A stretch of 33,693 nucleotides of DNA, taken from Kitasatospora sp. MBT63 (GTDB lineage: Bacteria; Actinomycetota; Actinomycetes; Streptomycetales; Streptomycetaceae). Location: the NCBI RefSeq assembly GCF_000710465.2, contig NZ_JAIZ01000181.1:1-33693 (forward strand). The letters run 5' to 3'. Positions within the stretch are counted from its first letter, which is position 1. Each line of letters starts with the position of its first letter. Below the pieces are notes generated by a model. The model worked only from the letters and a program-made list of their open reading frames with translations, was not told where the DNA came from and did not search any database. A program made the position numbers and the translations under genes. Shown here one piece after another: positions 24,441 through 30,769 of the stretch.

Positions 24441-24824
24441 TCACAGCTCCTCGGCTCGGGGAACGCGGATGTCGCCGCCGGACCAGTGCACGGCGGTGAT
24501 CTGGAGTTCGCGGCCGGACACCAGCTCGGTGCCGGTGCCGCTGCCGCAGGTCGGGCAGACCAGGTCGGGCGGCATGCCGGGGGCCCAGCCGGTACCGCAC
24601 GGGCCGCACTCGGCGAGCGCGGGGACCGGCTCGATCCGCAGTTCGGCGCCGGCCAGGACGGTGCCCTCGCAGACCAGGTCGAAGCCGAACCGCAGCGCGT
24701 CGGGCACCACCCCGGCCAACTCGCCGACCTGGAGGTTGACCTGGTGCGCGGTCGAGCCGGCCCGGGCCTCGCTGCTGGCCTCGACCTGGTCGACGATCGC
24801 CTGCGCGATCGACATCTCGTGCAT
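24441..24824 (-). CDS. hypA: Hydrogenase nickel-incorporation metallochaperone HypA
   Basis: The 127 residues begin with MHEMSIAQ; the N-terminal Met-His-Glu is the nickel site of the family. The zinc domain has two Cys pairs, ECGPCG and VCPTCG. The conserved VNLQVGELAGVVPDALRF lies between. The ATG has GGAGAG upstream; the open frame reaches further back, but without conserved sequence and into the hairpin region. It is the first gene of the hypABFCDE block and follows a 20-bp perfect inverted repeat that may separate it transcriptionally from the structural genes. Confidence 0.95.
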   Translation of the reverse strand: MHEMSIAQAIVDQVEASSEARAGSTAHQVNLQVGELAGVVPDALRFGFDLVCEGTVLAGAELRIEPVPALAECGPCGTGWAPGMPPDLVCPTCGSGTGTELVSGRELQITAVHWSGGDIRVPRAEEL

Positions 24825-24900
24825 CGGCTCTCTCCGCCCGTCGGGCCCGTGTCCGCCGCCTGGTGCCGCGGGCGGGAGCCCGGCGACGTGGACCATTACA

Positions 24901-24946
24901 GGCCCGGTGCCCGGCGCGGCCCTCGCGCCGCGCCGGGCACCGGGCC
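24901..24946. terminator. 20-bp perfect inverted repeat between the small membrane peptide and hypA
   Basis: The arms lie at 24901-24920 and 24927-24946 and are perfectly complementary over 20 bp, almost all G/C, with the 6-nt loop CCTCGC. It occupies the middle of the 155-bp gap before hypA. On the transcribed strand the hairpin is followed by TGTAATGG, without a long U-run. It could be a terminator or attenuator, or a stabiliser of the upstream mRNA end. TGTAAT could serve as part of a promoter for hypA, but that is weak. Confidence 0.65.
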
Positions 24947-24979
24947 CGGGCTACTCCGTTTGCCCCAGCGGGGCGCGCC

Positions 24980-25084
24980 TCACATCTGCTGGATCCGCAG
25001 ATAGCGCTTGATGTCCGGCAGGGTCAGCTTGACGACGGCGACCACGGCGGCCAGCGCCGCCGCACGGATCAGGAACTTGCTCAT
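24980..25084 (-). CDS. 34-residue single-span membrane peptide (DUF6893-like)
   Basis: The ATG at 25084 has GAGAGGAA about ten bases upstream. The peptide has a hydrophobic run (LIRAAALAAVVAVVKLTL), then the polar end PDIKRYLRIQQM. It lies between the maturation protease (17-nt gap) and the hairpin before hypA. I recall short proteins of this shape being annotated as DUF6893 in actinobacteria, but I am not certain of the number. Function is unknown. A single transmembrane or membrane-surface helix next to a hydrogenase lacking any signal peptide could anchor or recruit the soluble enzyme, which is only inference. Confidence 0.7.
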   Translation of the reverse strand: MSKFLIRAAALAAVVAVVKLTLPDIKRYLRIQQM

Positions 25085-25101
25085 GGTCGGGCATTCCTCT
25101 C

Positions 25102-25626
25102 TCATCGGGTTCCCAGCGCGGCCGCCGTCCGGCCGGCCTCCTCCACCAGGCCGAGCACGACCTGGACGGCCTCGTCGACGGAGGCCTCGACCACCGGGCT
25201 GAGCCCCATCCCCTCGTCCAGGGACTGCGGCTCGCACCCGACCACCAGCACCTTCTCGGGCCCGCTGCGGCCGAGTCCGGAGGTGAGCGTGCCGAGGACG
25301 GCGAGCACCGCGTCCGGGGTCATCCGGTGCCCGTCCATGACGGCGGGCCGCTCCTCCGGCTCCGGCAGCCGGGCCTCGATCAGGTAGACCGTGCCGGGCT
25401 CGCAGCCGCGGGCGGTGGCGTCCACCAGCACCACCGTGCGGTAGCCCTCCAGCAGCTGGTAGGCGAGGTGGACGCCGCGGACGCCGGTGTCCACCAGTTC
25501 CACGTGGTCGGGCAGGGCCAGCGCGGACAGCCGCCGGACCACCTCGACGCCGAAGCCGTCGTCGCCGAGGAAGATGTTCCCCACCCCGGCGACCAGCACC
25601 CGGCCCTTCGGTACGGCTGCGCTCAC
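25102..25626 (-). CDS. [NiFe]-hydrogenase maturation endopeptidase (HyaD/HybD family)
   Basis: The protein has 174 residues. The family signature GVGNIFLGDDGFGVEVV is near the N-terminus, with the nickel-sensing acidic residue in DDGFG. A second acidic ligand lies in VLVDAT, and the His ligand in MDGHRMTP. After nickel insertion, such enzymes remove the C-terminal extension of the large subunit; HhyL ends with a 23-residue extension beyond its last metal-site motif. GTG 25626 overlaps the upstream stop (GTGA) and places the signature about 15 residues from the start, as expected. Confidence 0.93.
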   Translation of the reverse strand: MSAAVPKGRVLVAGVGNIFLGDDGFGVEVVRRLSALALPDHVELVDTGVRGVHLAYQLLEGYRTVVLVDATARGCEPGTVYLIEARLPEPEERPAVMDGHRMTPDAVLAVLGTLTSGLGRSGPEKVLVVGCEPQSLDEGMGLSPVVEASVDEAVQVVLGLVEEAGRTAAALGTR

Positions 25627-27002
25627 GGTGCCACCTCCGGGGCGGGCGCGACCTCGTCTGGCTGGAAGTACAGGAACCGGCCCTGTTCGCGCCACAGGTC
25701 GGCGCCGGGGTCGCCCTCCACCGTGACGGCGAGGTGCACGGTGCCGTCGACGTCGTGCAGGACGGCCTCGACCAGCGCGGTGTGGCCCTGGAGGAAGAGG
25801 TCCTGGGCGTCGGTGCGGCGCCGTCCGGGCCGCAGCACCACCCGGCTGCCGGCGCCGACGTGCTGTCCGTCGATCAGGACGCGGTCGGTGCCGGGGTCGA
25901 CCGACCGGTCGCCGCCCGGGTCCCACCAGGGCGTGTCGGGGCCGGCGCCGTCACCGGTGACATCGCGCAGCGCGCGGACGGCGCCGTGCAGCCGGTCCAT
26001 CACCTCGGGCGGCAGCGAGTCGGCCAGGTCGATCACCGCGCCGGCCCGCTCGTCGGTGCCGCGGGCCTCGCGCTTCTCCTCGTCGGTCAGCGCGGCGGTG
26101 CGCAGGGCGAGGATCTCGTCGATCTCGGTGGCGTCGTAGAAGCCGCCCGGGCTCTCGGGTGCGATCGCCGGGTGGTCCTCCAGGATGATCGGCGAGGAGA
26201 GCACCACGTCCGCCCGCCCGTCCGCACCCGCCAGCACCGGCCAGGTCCGCAGGTTGCGGCACTCGGCGACGGCGCCCGCGGCCCACTGCGGCGGGTCGGT
26301 CATCGACAGGAACGACCCGCTGTCGAGGCCCAGCAGCAGGTGGGCGGCGACCAGCGACCTGGGCAGCGCCGCCTCGCGGTCGGCCGAACCGGCGGCCGGC
26401 TCCCAGGCGCTGGTGTTGAGCACCTCGGCGGTGAGCCGCAGCAGCGGGTAGGGGCCCGGCAGGTCGACGGCCGCCAGCCGCAGCGCCCCCTCCAGCCGCT
26501 CCCGGCGCCGGCTGAGCCGTCCCACCGGGCGGCCGTCCGCCGACACCAGCTCGGTCTCGGTCGCGGCCGGCCGGTTGAACGGCACGGTGACGCCCTCGCC
26601 CAGCAGCTCGGAGACCGGGAAGGACAGCCGGACCCGCTCCTCGACGCCCTCGTCCCAGGGCACCAGCACCCGGTCGGGCAGCTCCAGCGCGGCGACGGTC
26701 GGCGTGGAACCGTCCGGCCGCAGCTCCTGGACGGTGCGCCGCACCGCGTGCAGGAACCGCAGCTCGACGGTGAGCCGCGCGCCCGCCTTGGGCTCCAGCA
26801 GCAGCTCGGTGCGCTGCCAGGAGTGCTCGCCGCCGACGTCCTCGAAGGCCGGCGGCACCAGGACGCCGAACTGCCAGCGCAGCCGGTTCTTGGCCGCCGA
26901 CGCCCGGTACGGGTACAGCACGTACCCCTCGAACAGCACGGCGTCCGCGATCCGCCGCGCCACCTCGAACGGCGCGGAGTCCACCTCGGCGGTGGCGGTC
27001 AC
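25623..27002 (-). CDS. Hydrogenase-locus protein of unknown function, 459 aa
   Basis: I do not recognise a functional family. The protein is soluble, 459 residues long and acidic, with the conserved-looking start FEVARRIADAVLFEGYVLYPYRASAAKNRLRWQFGVLVPP. A long beta-rich middle follows (LTVELRFLHAVRRTVQEL, RVRLSFPVSEL, LLRLTAEVLNTSAW). Then comes an acidic helical part with EIDEILALRTAALTDEEKREARGTDERA, and an end containing LFLQGHTALVEAVLHDVDGTVHLAVTVE. GTG 27002 overlaps the preceding stop (GTGA), and the stop overlaps the protease start the same way. Such tight coupling between structural genes and protease implies a role in assembling or operating this hydrogenase class. Confidence 0.8.
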   Translation of the reverse strand: MTATAEVDSAPFEVARRIADAVLFEGYVLYPYRASAAKNRLRWQFGVLVPPAFEDVGGEHSWQRTELLLEPKAGARLTVELRFLHAVRRTVQELRPDGSTPTVAALELPDRVLVPWDEGVEERVRLSFPVSELLGEGVTVPFNRPAATETELVSADGRPVGRLSRRRERLEGALRLAAVDLPGPYPLLRLTAEVLNTSAWEPAAGSADREAALPRSLVAAHLLLGLDSGSFLSMTDPPQWAAGAVAECRNLRTWPVLAGADGRADVVLSSPIILEDHPAIAPESPGGFYDATEIDEILALRTAALTDEEKREARGTDERAGAVIDLADSLPPEVMDRLHGAVRALRDVTGDGAGPDTPWWDPGGDRSVDPGTDRVLIDGQHVGAGSRVVLRPGRRRTDAQDLFLQGHTALVEAVLHDVDGTVHLAVTVEGDPGADLWREQGRFLYFQPDEVAPAPEVAP

Positions 27003-27652
27003 AGCACACTCCCTTCGACGACGGGGACGGCCTGCGCGGCCAGCAGCGACCGGACGGTCGCCTCCCACGACGGCAGCGCGTTGCGGGAGCGGTAGGCCAG
27101 CAGCGCCGCCAGGTCCTCGCGCGGCAGCCGGATCCAGCCGCAGCCCGGGAAGTGCTGGTCGACCATCTCCCGCCAGACCTCGGCGGGCAGGCCGCACCTG
27201 GCCTCCCGGTCCCAGGGCACCGGCTCGACCCGAAAGCCGCCCTCGCCGGTGAACGCGGTGCCGGAGAACAGCATCAGCAGCGGAGCCTCGCCGCCGGCCA
27301 GCGCGTCGAAGTAGCGGGTCGCCGCGAGGTCGAGGTCGTAGCTGCACGGCACAGCCAGCTCGGCCTCCGTCTCCCCGGTGAAACCCGGCACGGTCAGCGA
27401 GACCTGCGCGAACTGCACCGGGTTGAGCGAGCTGCCCCAGCGGGCCGGCTCGCCGAACAGGTCCGCCAGCGCGGCCTGCTCCCCGGCCTCGTAGCGCCGC
27501 CGGGCGGGTTCGATCCGCAGCTGGCAGCGCAGCGCCAGGGCGTGCACCCGGGCACCCTCGGACGCGGTGATCCGCAGCCGGAACACCAGGGTCGGCCCGG
27601 CCGCGTACGGGTCGGCCCGCACCCCGGTGCAGCTGAAACCCAGTTCGGTCAC
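26999..27652 (-). CDS. DUF6084-like hydrogenase-locus protein
   Basis: This 217-residue soluble protein has the start VTELGFSCTGVRADPYAAGPTLVFRLRI and a beta-rich N-terminal half. A central ARWGSSLNPVQFAQVSLTVPGFTG block, CSYDLDLAATRYFDAL and PLLMLFSGTAFTGEG precede an amphipathic C-terminal helix region with VDQHFPGCGWIRLPREDLAALLAYRS. The arrangement matches what I recall as DUF6084, encoded in actinobacterial high-affinity hydrogenase loci. No catalytic motif or metal site is evident. It is coupled at both ends by GTGA overlaps. It may be a maturation factor or an interaction partner; no stronger statement is supported. Confidence 0.78.
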   Translation of the reverse strand: MTELGFSCTGVRADPYAAGPTLVFRLRITASEGARVHALALRCQLRIEPARRRYEAGEQAALADLFGEPARWGSSLNPVQFAQVSLTVPGFTGETEAELAVPCSYDLDLAATRYFDALAGGEAPLLMLFSGTAFTGEGGFRVEPVPWDREARCGLPAEVWREMVDQHFPGCGWIRLPREDLAALLAYRSRNALPSWEATVRSLLAAQAVPVVEGSVL

Positions 27653-28278
27653 ACCGGCTCCTCGGTCCGTACGGCCCGGGCGCGGGCCCGGACGCTGTCG
27701 AAGAAGGCGGCGAGCTCGGCCCGCGCCTCGGCCCCGCCGTCGAAGCCCTGCCAGGTCAGCCGCATCCGGCCGACCAGCTCGTAGCAGACGTCGACCGGTA
27801 CCAGGAAGCACTCGCTGCGCTCCTCGGAGCGGTGCACCAGCAGGGCCTCGACGTCCGGCTGCAGCAGTGCCGCCAGCGGGCTGGAGCCCAGGACGGCCTG
27901 CCAGGCCGCCGGGTCGAGCTCGCTCTCGGTGGCCCCCGCGGGGCTGGGGTAGAGCGCCACCAGCCGGTCCAGCTCCGCGTTGCGGAAGAAGAACGCGGTG
28001 CCGACCGGGATCTGCAGCCGCTCCCAGGCCGCCGCGTCCAGCGCGTGGCCCGGGTCGGACAGGTACCGGTCGGGGACCGCCCGGTAGCCGCCCCGCCCCG
28101 CGCCCGGCTGTTCGAACAGCAGGGCGCAGGGCACGCAGGCGCAGGTCAGGGTCCGGCTCGCGGTGCGGACCAGGTGCCGGTGACGCTCCGCCAGCACGGC
28201 GGTGCACAGCTCGCAGCGCTCGGGCTGCGGCGGTGCGGGCGCCCGGAAGCGACGCAGTCCGCGGGCGGGCGCGCTCAC
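27649..28278 (-). CDS. DUF5947-like hydrogenase-locus protein with Cys cluster
   Basis: The protein has 209 residues. An N-terminal cysteine set, RCELCTAVL (C-x-x-C) and then TCACVPCALLF (C-x-C-x-x-C), separated by ~25 residues, suggests a zinc or iron site, roughly rubredoxin-like in spacing. VGTAFFFRNAELDRLVALYPSPAGATESEL and LLVHRSEERSECFLVPVDVCYELVGRMRLTWQGFDGG follow. I recall this family as DUF5947, found with group 1h hydrogenases. GTG 28278 overlaps the stop of the NifU-like gene. Given its position, electron transfer or metal delivery during assembly is possible. Function is unproven. Confidence 0.78.
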   Translation of the reverse strand: MSAPARGLRRFRAPAPPQPERCELCTAVLAERHRHLVRTASRTLTCACVPCALLFEQPGAGRGGYRAVPDRYLSDPGHALDAAAWERLQIPVGTAFFFRNAELDRLVALYPSPAGATESELDPAAWQAVLGSSPLAALLQPDVEALLVHRSEERSECFLVPVDVCYELVGRMRLTWQGFDGGAEARAELAAFFDSVRARARAVRTEEPV

Positions 28279-28826
28279 CGGGCCTCCGCGGGCTGCAGTC
28301 CCGGCCGGAGCCCGATCTGCAGCAGGGCGGGCTCCTTGGGCCCGGTCGGTTCCAGCTCGACGGCGGTCACCTCCGGCGCGAACACCGCGACCAGCTCGGC
28401 CACCGCCGCCCGGCCGTCGTCCGCGCCGCCCGAACACCCGCAGCCGGAGCCGGAGTTCTCCACCCGGACCCGCAGCACACCGGAGGCGGGGTCGAAGGAG
28501 GCCAGCGCCGCCCCGGGCACCTGCCGCACCGCCCGTTCGAGCCGCCCGACGGTGTCCTCGGGGTGCAGGTCGTGCAGGACCAGCAGCCCCGCGACCAGCT
28601 GATCGTCCAGCAGCTCCGCCAGCGGCCCCGCGGCCGGCCGGTCGGGGTCGTGCGCGCCCGCCGACAGCAGTTCCACCGCCCGGGCCAGGCCCGCGCCGTA
28701 GAAGTCCATCAGCACCCGTACCAGCTCCTCGGCGGCGGCCGCCGCCTTCGGGTCGCCGTCGGCGGCGAGCCGGTCGAGGATCTCCTCGACCCGCCGCCCG
28801 GCCGCCTCCCCGGTCGGCGCGCTCAC
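28275..28826 (-). CDS. NifU-like protein (C-terminal NifU domain) with atypical Cys-Gly-Cys motif
   Basis: The protein has 183 residues. The N-terminal ~90 are helical and carry no Cys. The C-terminal ~90 resemble the NifU/Nfu cluster-carrier domain: LHDLHPEDTVGRLERAV, then SGSGCGCSGGADD. The usual domain has C-x-x-C, whereas here the cysteines are C-x-C. Nfu-type proteins carry [4Fe-4S] clusters to target enzymes, and this hydrogenase needs three clusters in its small subunit. GTG 28826 overlaps the hhyL stop (GTGA), so it is made together with the large subunit. A cluster-donor role is inference; a different metal or no cluster is possible. Confidence 0.78.
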   Translation of the reverse strand: MSAPTGEAAGRRVEEILDRLAADGDPKAAAAAEELVRVLMDFYGAGLARAVELLSAGAHDPDRPAAGPLAELLDDQLVAGLLVLHDLHPEDTVGRLERAVRQVPGAALASFDPASGVLRVRVENSGSGCGCSGGADDGRAAVAELVAVFAPEVTAVELEPTGPKEPALLQIGLRPGLQPAEAR

Positions 28827-30607
28827 CCGGTCATCCCGCTCAGGCCGGTCGGCACGTGCATCTTCTGCAGCGACTTGCCGTCGCCCAGGTACATGTGCAC
28901 ACCGCAGGGCAGACACGGGTCGAAGCTGCGCACCGCCCGCATGATGTCGATGCCCTTGAAGTTCTCCGGGGAGTTCTCCTCGAAGATCGGGGTGTTCTGC
29001 ACCGCGTCCTCGTACGGCCCGGGGGTGCCGTAGCTGTCCCGGACGCTGGCGTTCCACGGGGTCGGCGGGTACGGGTGGTAGTTGGCGATCTTGCCGTCGC
29101 GGATCACCATGTGGTGCGAGAGGACGCCGCGCACCGCCTCGGTGAAGCCGCAGCCGATCGACTCGTCCGGCACCTCGAACTTCTCCCAGGTCTGGGTGCG
29201 CCCGGCGCGGACCTCGGCCAGCGCCTTCTCGGCGAAGTGCAGCGCGGCGGCCGCGGCGTAGGCCTGGAAGTAGGTGCGGGCCCGGTTGCGCTCCAGCGCG
29301 TTGGACCACTTCGGGATCTTCCACTCGAAGGTGGTCTCCGGCTTGGTCAGGGTCCGCGGCAGGTTGATCACCACGCTGTGCCCGGTCGCCTTGATGTAGC
29401 CGATGTCGACCAGGCCGGACAGCGCGGTCGACCACAGCCGGGCGATCGGGCCGCCGCCGGTGTCCAGCGCCAGGTGGTCCTTGCCGTCGAACCAGCGCGG
29501 CGACATCACCCAGCTGTACTTGTCGTCGAAGTTGCGCTTCTGCGGCTGCGGGATGGTGTGCTGGTTCCACGGGTGGCGCGGGTCGACCGGGTTGCCGAGC
29601 GGGTCGTGGGTGACGAACTGCTCCTTGCCCTCCCAGTCCTGGTAGTACGAGGAGCCGAGCAGGATCCGGATGCCCAGGTTGATCTGGGTGAGGTCGTTGG
29701 TGACCAGCTTGCCGTCGACCACCACGCCCGGGGTGACGAACATCCGCCGGCCCCAGTCCGTCATGTTGCGGTACGTGAAGTCGCAGTGGTCGGGGTCGTT
29801 GAGCGAACCCCAGCAGCCGAGCAGGATCCGGCGGCGGCCGACCTCCTCGTAGCCCGGCAGCGCCTCGTAGAAGAAGTCGAACAGGTCGTCGTGGAGCGGC
29901 ACCACCCGCTTCATGAACTCGACGTAGCGCATCAGCCGGCTCAGGTAGTCGGTGAACAGCTGCACCGTGGCCACCGTGCCGACGCCGCCCGGGTAGAGCG
30001 TGGAGGGGTGCACGTGGCGGCCCTCCATCAGGCAGAACATCTCCCGGGTGTAGCGGGAGACTTGGAGCGCCTCGCGGTAGAACTCGCCCTCGATCGGGTT
30101 GAGCGAGCGCATGATGTCGGCGATGGTCTTGTAGCCGTGCTCGGCGGCGTGCGGCGCCTCGGTGCGCTCGGCCTTCTCCAGCACCCCGGGGTTGGTCTCG
30201 CGGACCATCTTCTCGCAGTAGTCGACCCCGACCAGGTTCTCCTGGAAGATGTTGTGGTCGAACATGTACTCGGCGGCCTCGCCGAGGTTGATGATCCACT
30301 CGCCCAGGTGCGGCGGCTTCACGCCGTACGCCATGTTCTGCGCGTACACCGAGCAGGTGGCGTGGTTGTCGCCGCAGATGCCGCAGATCCGGCTGGTGAT
30401 GAAGTGCGCGTCGCGCGGGTCCTTGCCGCGCATGAACACGCTGTAGCCGCGGAAGACCGACGAGGTGCTGTAGCACTCGGCGACCTTCTTCTGCTTGAAG
30501 TCGATCTTGGTGTGGATGCCGAGGCTGCCCACGATCCGGGTGATCGGGTCCCAGCTCATCTCCACCAGGCCGTCGTTGCCGCCCGGCCGCGGGGCTGTTG
30601 TCGTCAT
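28823..30607 (-). CDS. hhyL: [NiFe]-hydrogenase large subunit, high-affinity group 1h type
   Basis: The protein has 594 residues. The nickel-iron site is held by two Cys pairs: RICGICGDNHATC near the N-terminus (C75, C78) and DPCLPCGVH near the end (C565, C568). After H571 a 23-residue extension follows, the part normally removed by the endopeptidase after nickel insertion. SWDPITRIVGSLGIHTKID, HVHPSTLYPGGVGTVATVQL and the long size fit the actinobacterial class that oxidises atmospheric hydrogen. The enzyme catalyses H2 to 2H+ plus 2e-. The ATG at 30607 has GAAGGG about 14 bases upstream, not a strong site. Unlike the following genes it is not overlapped with its predecessor: a 162-bp repeat-rich gap separates it from hhyS. 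Confidence 0.96.
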   Translation of the reverse strand: MTTTAPRPGGNDGLVEMSWDPITRIVGSLGIHTKIDFKQKKVAECYSTSSVFRGYSVFMRGKDPRDAHFITSRICGICGDNHATCSVYAQNMAYGVKPPHLGEWIINLGEAAEYMFDHNIFQENLVGVDYCEKMVRETNPGVLEKAERTEAPHAAEHGYKTIADIMRSLNPIEGEFYREALQVSRYTREMFCLMEGRHVHPSTLYPGGVGTVATVQLFTDYLSRLMRYVEFMKRVVPLHDDLFDFFYEALPGYEEVGRRRILLGCWGSLNDPDHCDFTYRNMTDWGRRMFVTPGVVVDGKLVTNDLTQINLGIRILLGSSYYQDWEGKEQFVTHDPLGNPVDPRHPWNQHTIPQPQKRNFDDKYSWVMSPRWFDGKDHLALDTGGGPIARLWSTALSGLVDIGYIKATGHSVVINLPRTLTKPETTFEWKIPKWSNALERNRARTYFQAYAAAAALHFAEKALAEVRAGRTQTWEKFEVPDESIGCGFTEAVRGVLSHHMVIRDGKIANYHPYPPTPWNASVRDSYGTPGPYEDAVQNTPIFEENSPENFKGIDIMRAVRSFDPCLPCGVHMYLGDGKSLQKMHVPTGLSGMTG

Positions 30608-30769
30608 GGCGTGTGTCGTGCCCTTCTGAAGGTCTGCGGAGGGGTCTGCGGACCGCCCGCGGGTCTGCGGAGGTCCGCGCAGAGTTCTGCGGGGAGCGGG
30701 CCGGCCGACCGGAGCGGGGCCGCGGCCGCCGCAGCGGGCGGGCGCGGCCCCGGACCGGCCGGCCGGCGG
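30608..30769 (-). repeat. Repeat-rich gap between hhyS and hhyL
   Basis: The decamer GGTCTGCGGA (+ strand) occurs at 30631-30640, 30643-30652 and 30662-30671, with a related TTCTGCGGGG at 30685-30694. The third copy is part of a hairpin (TCTGCG at 30664-30669 pairing with CGCAGA at 30678-30683). The rest is very GC-rich. No gene is supported. In the transcript this lies between the two structural genes, so it could affect their relative expression. Confidence 0.5.

Noticed and set aside
24825-24896. N-terminal extension of hypA
   Set aside because: The open frame continues, but MHEMSIAQ is the invariant start of HypA; a GGAGAG site precedes it and the extension is low-complexity.
24901-24946. 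Perfect inverted repeat as a mobile-element end or attachment site
   Set aside because: There is no second copy, target duplication, transposase or integrase nearby; a hairpin role in the transcript is simpler.
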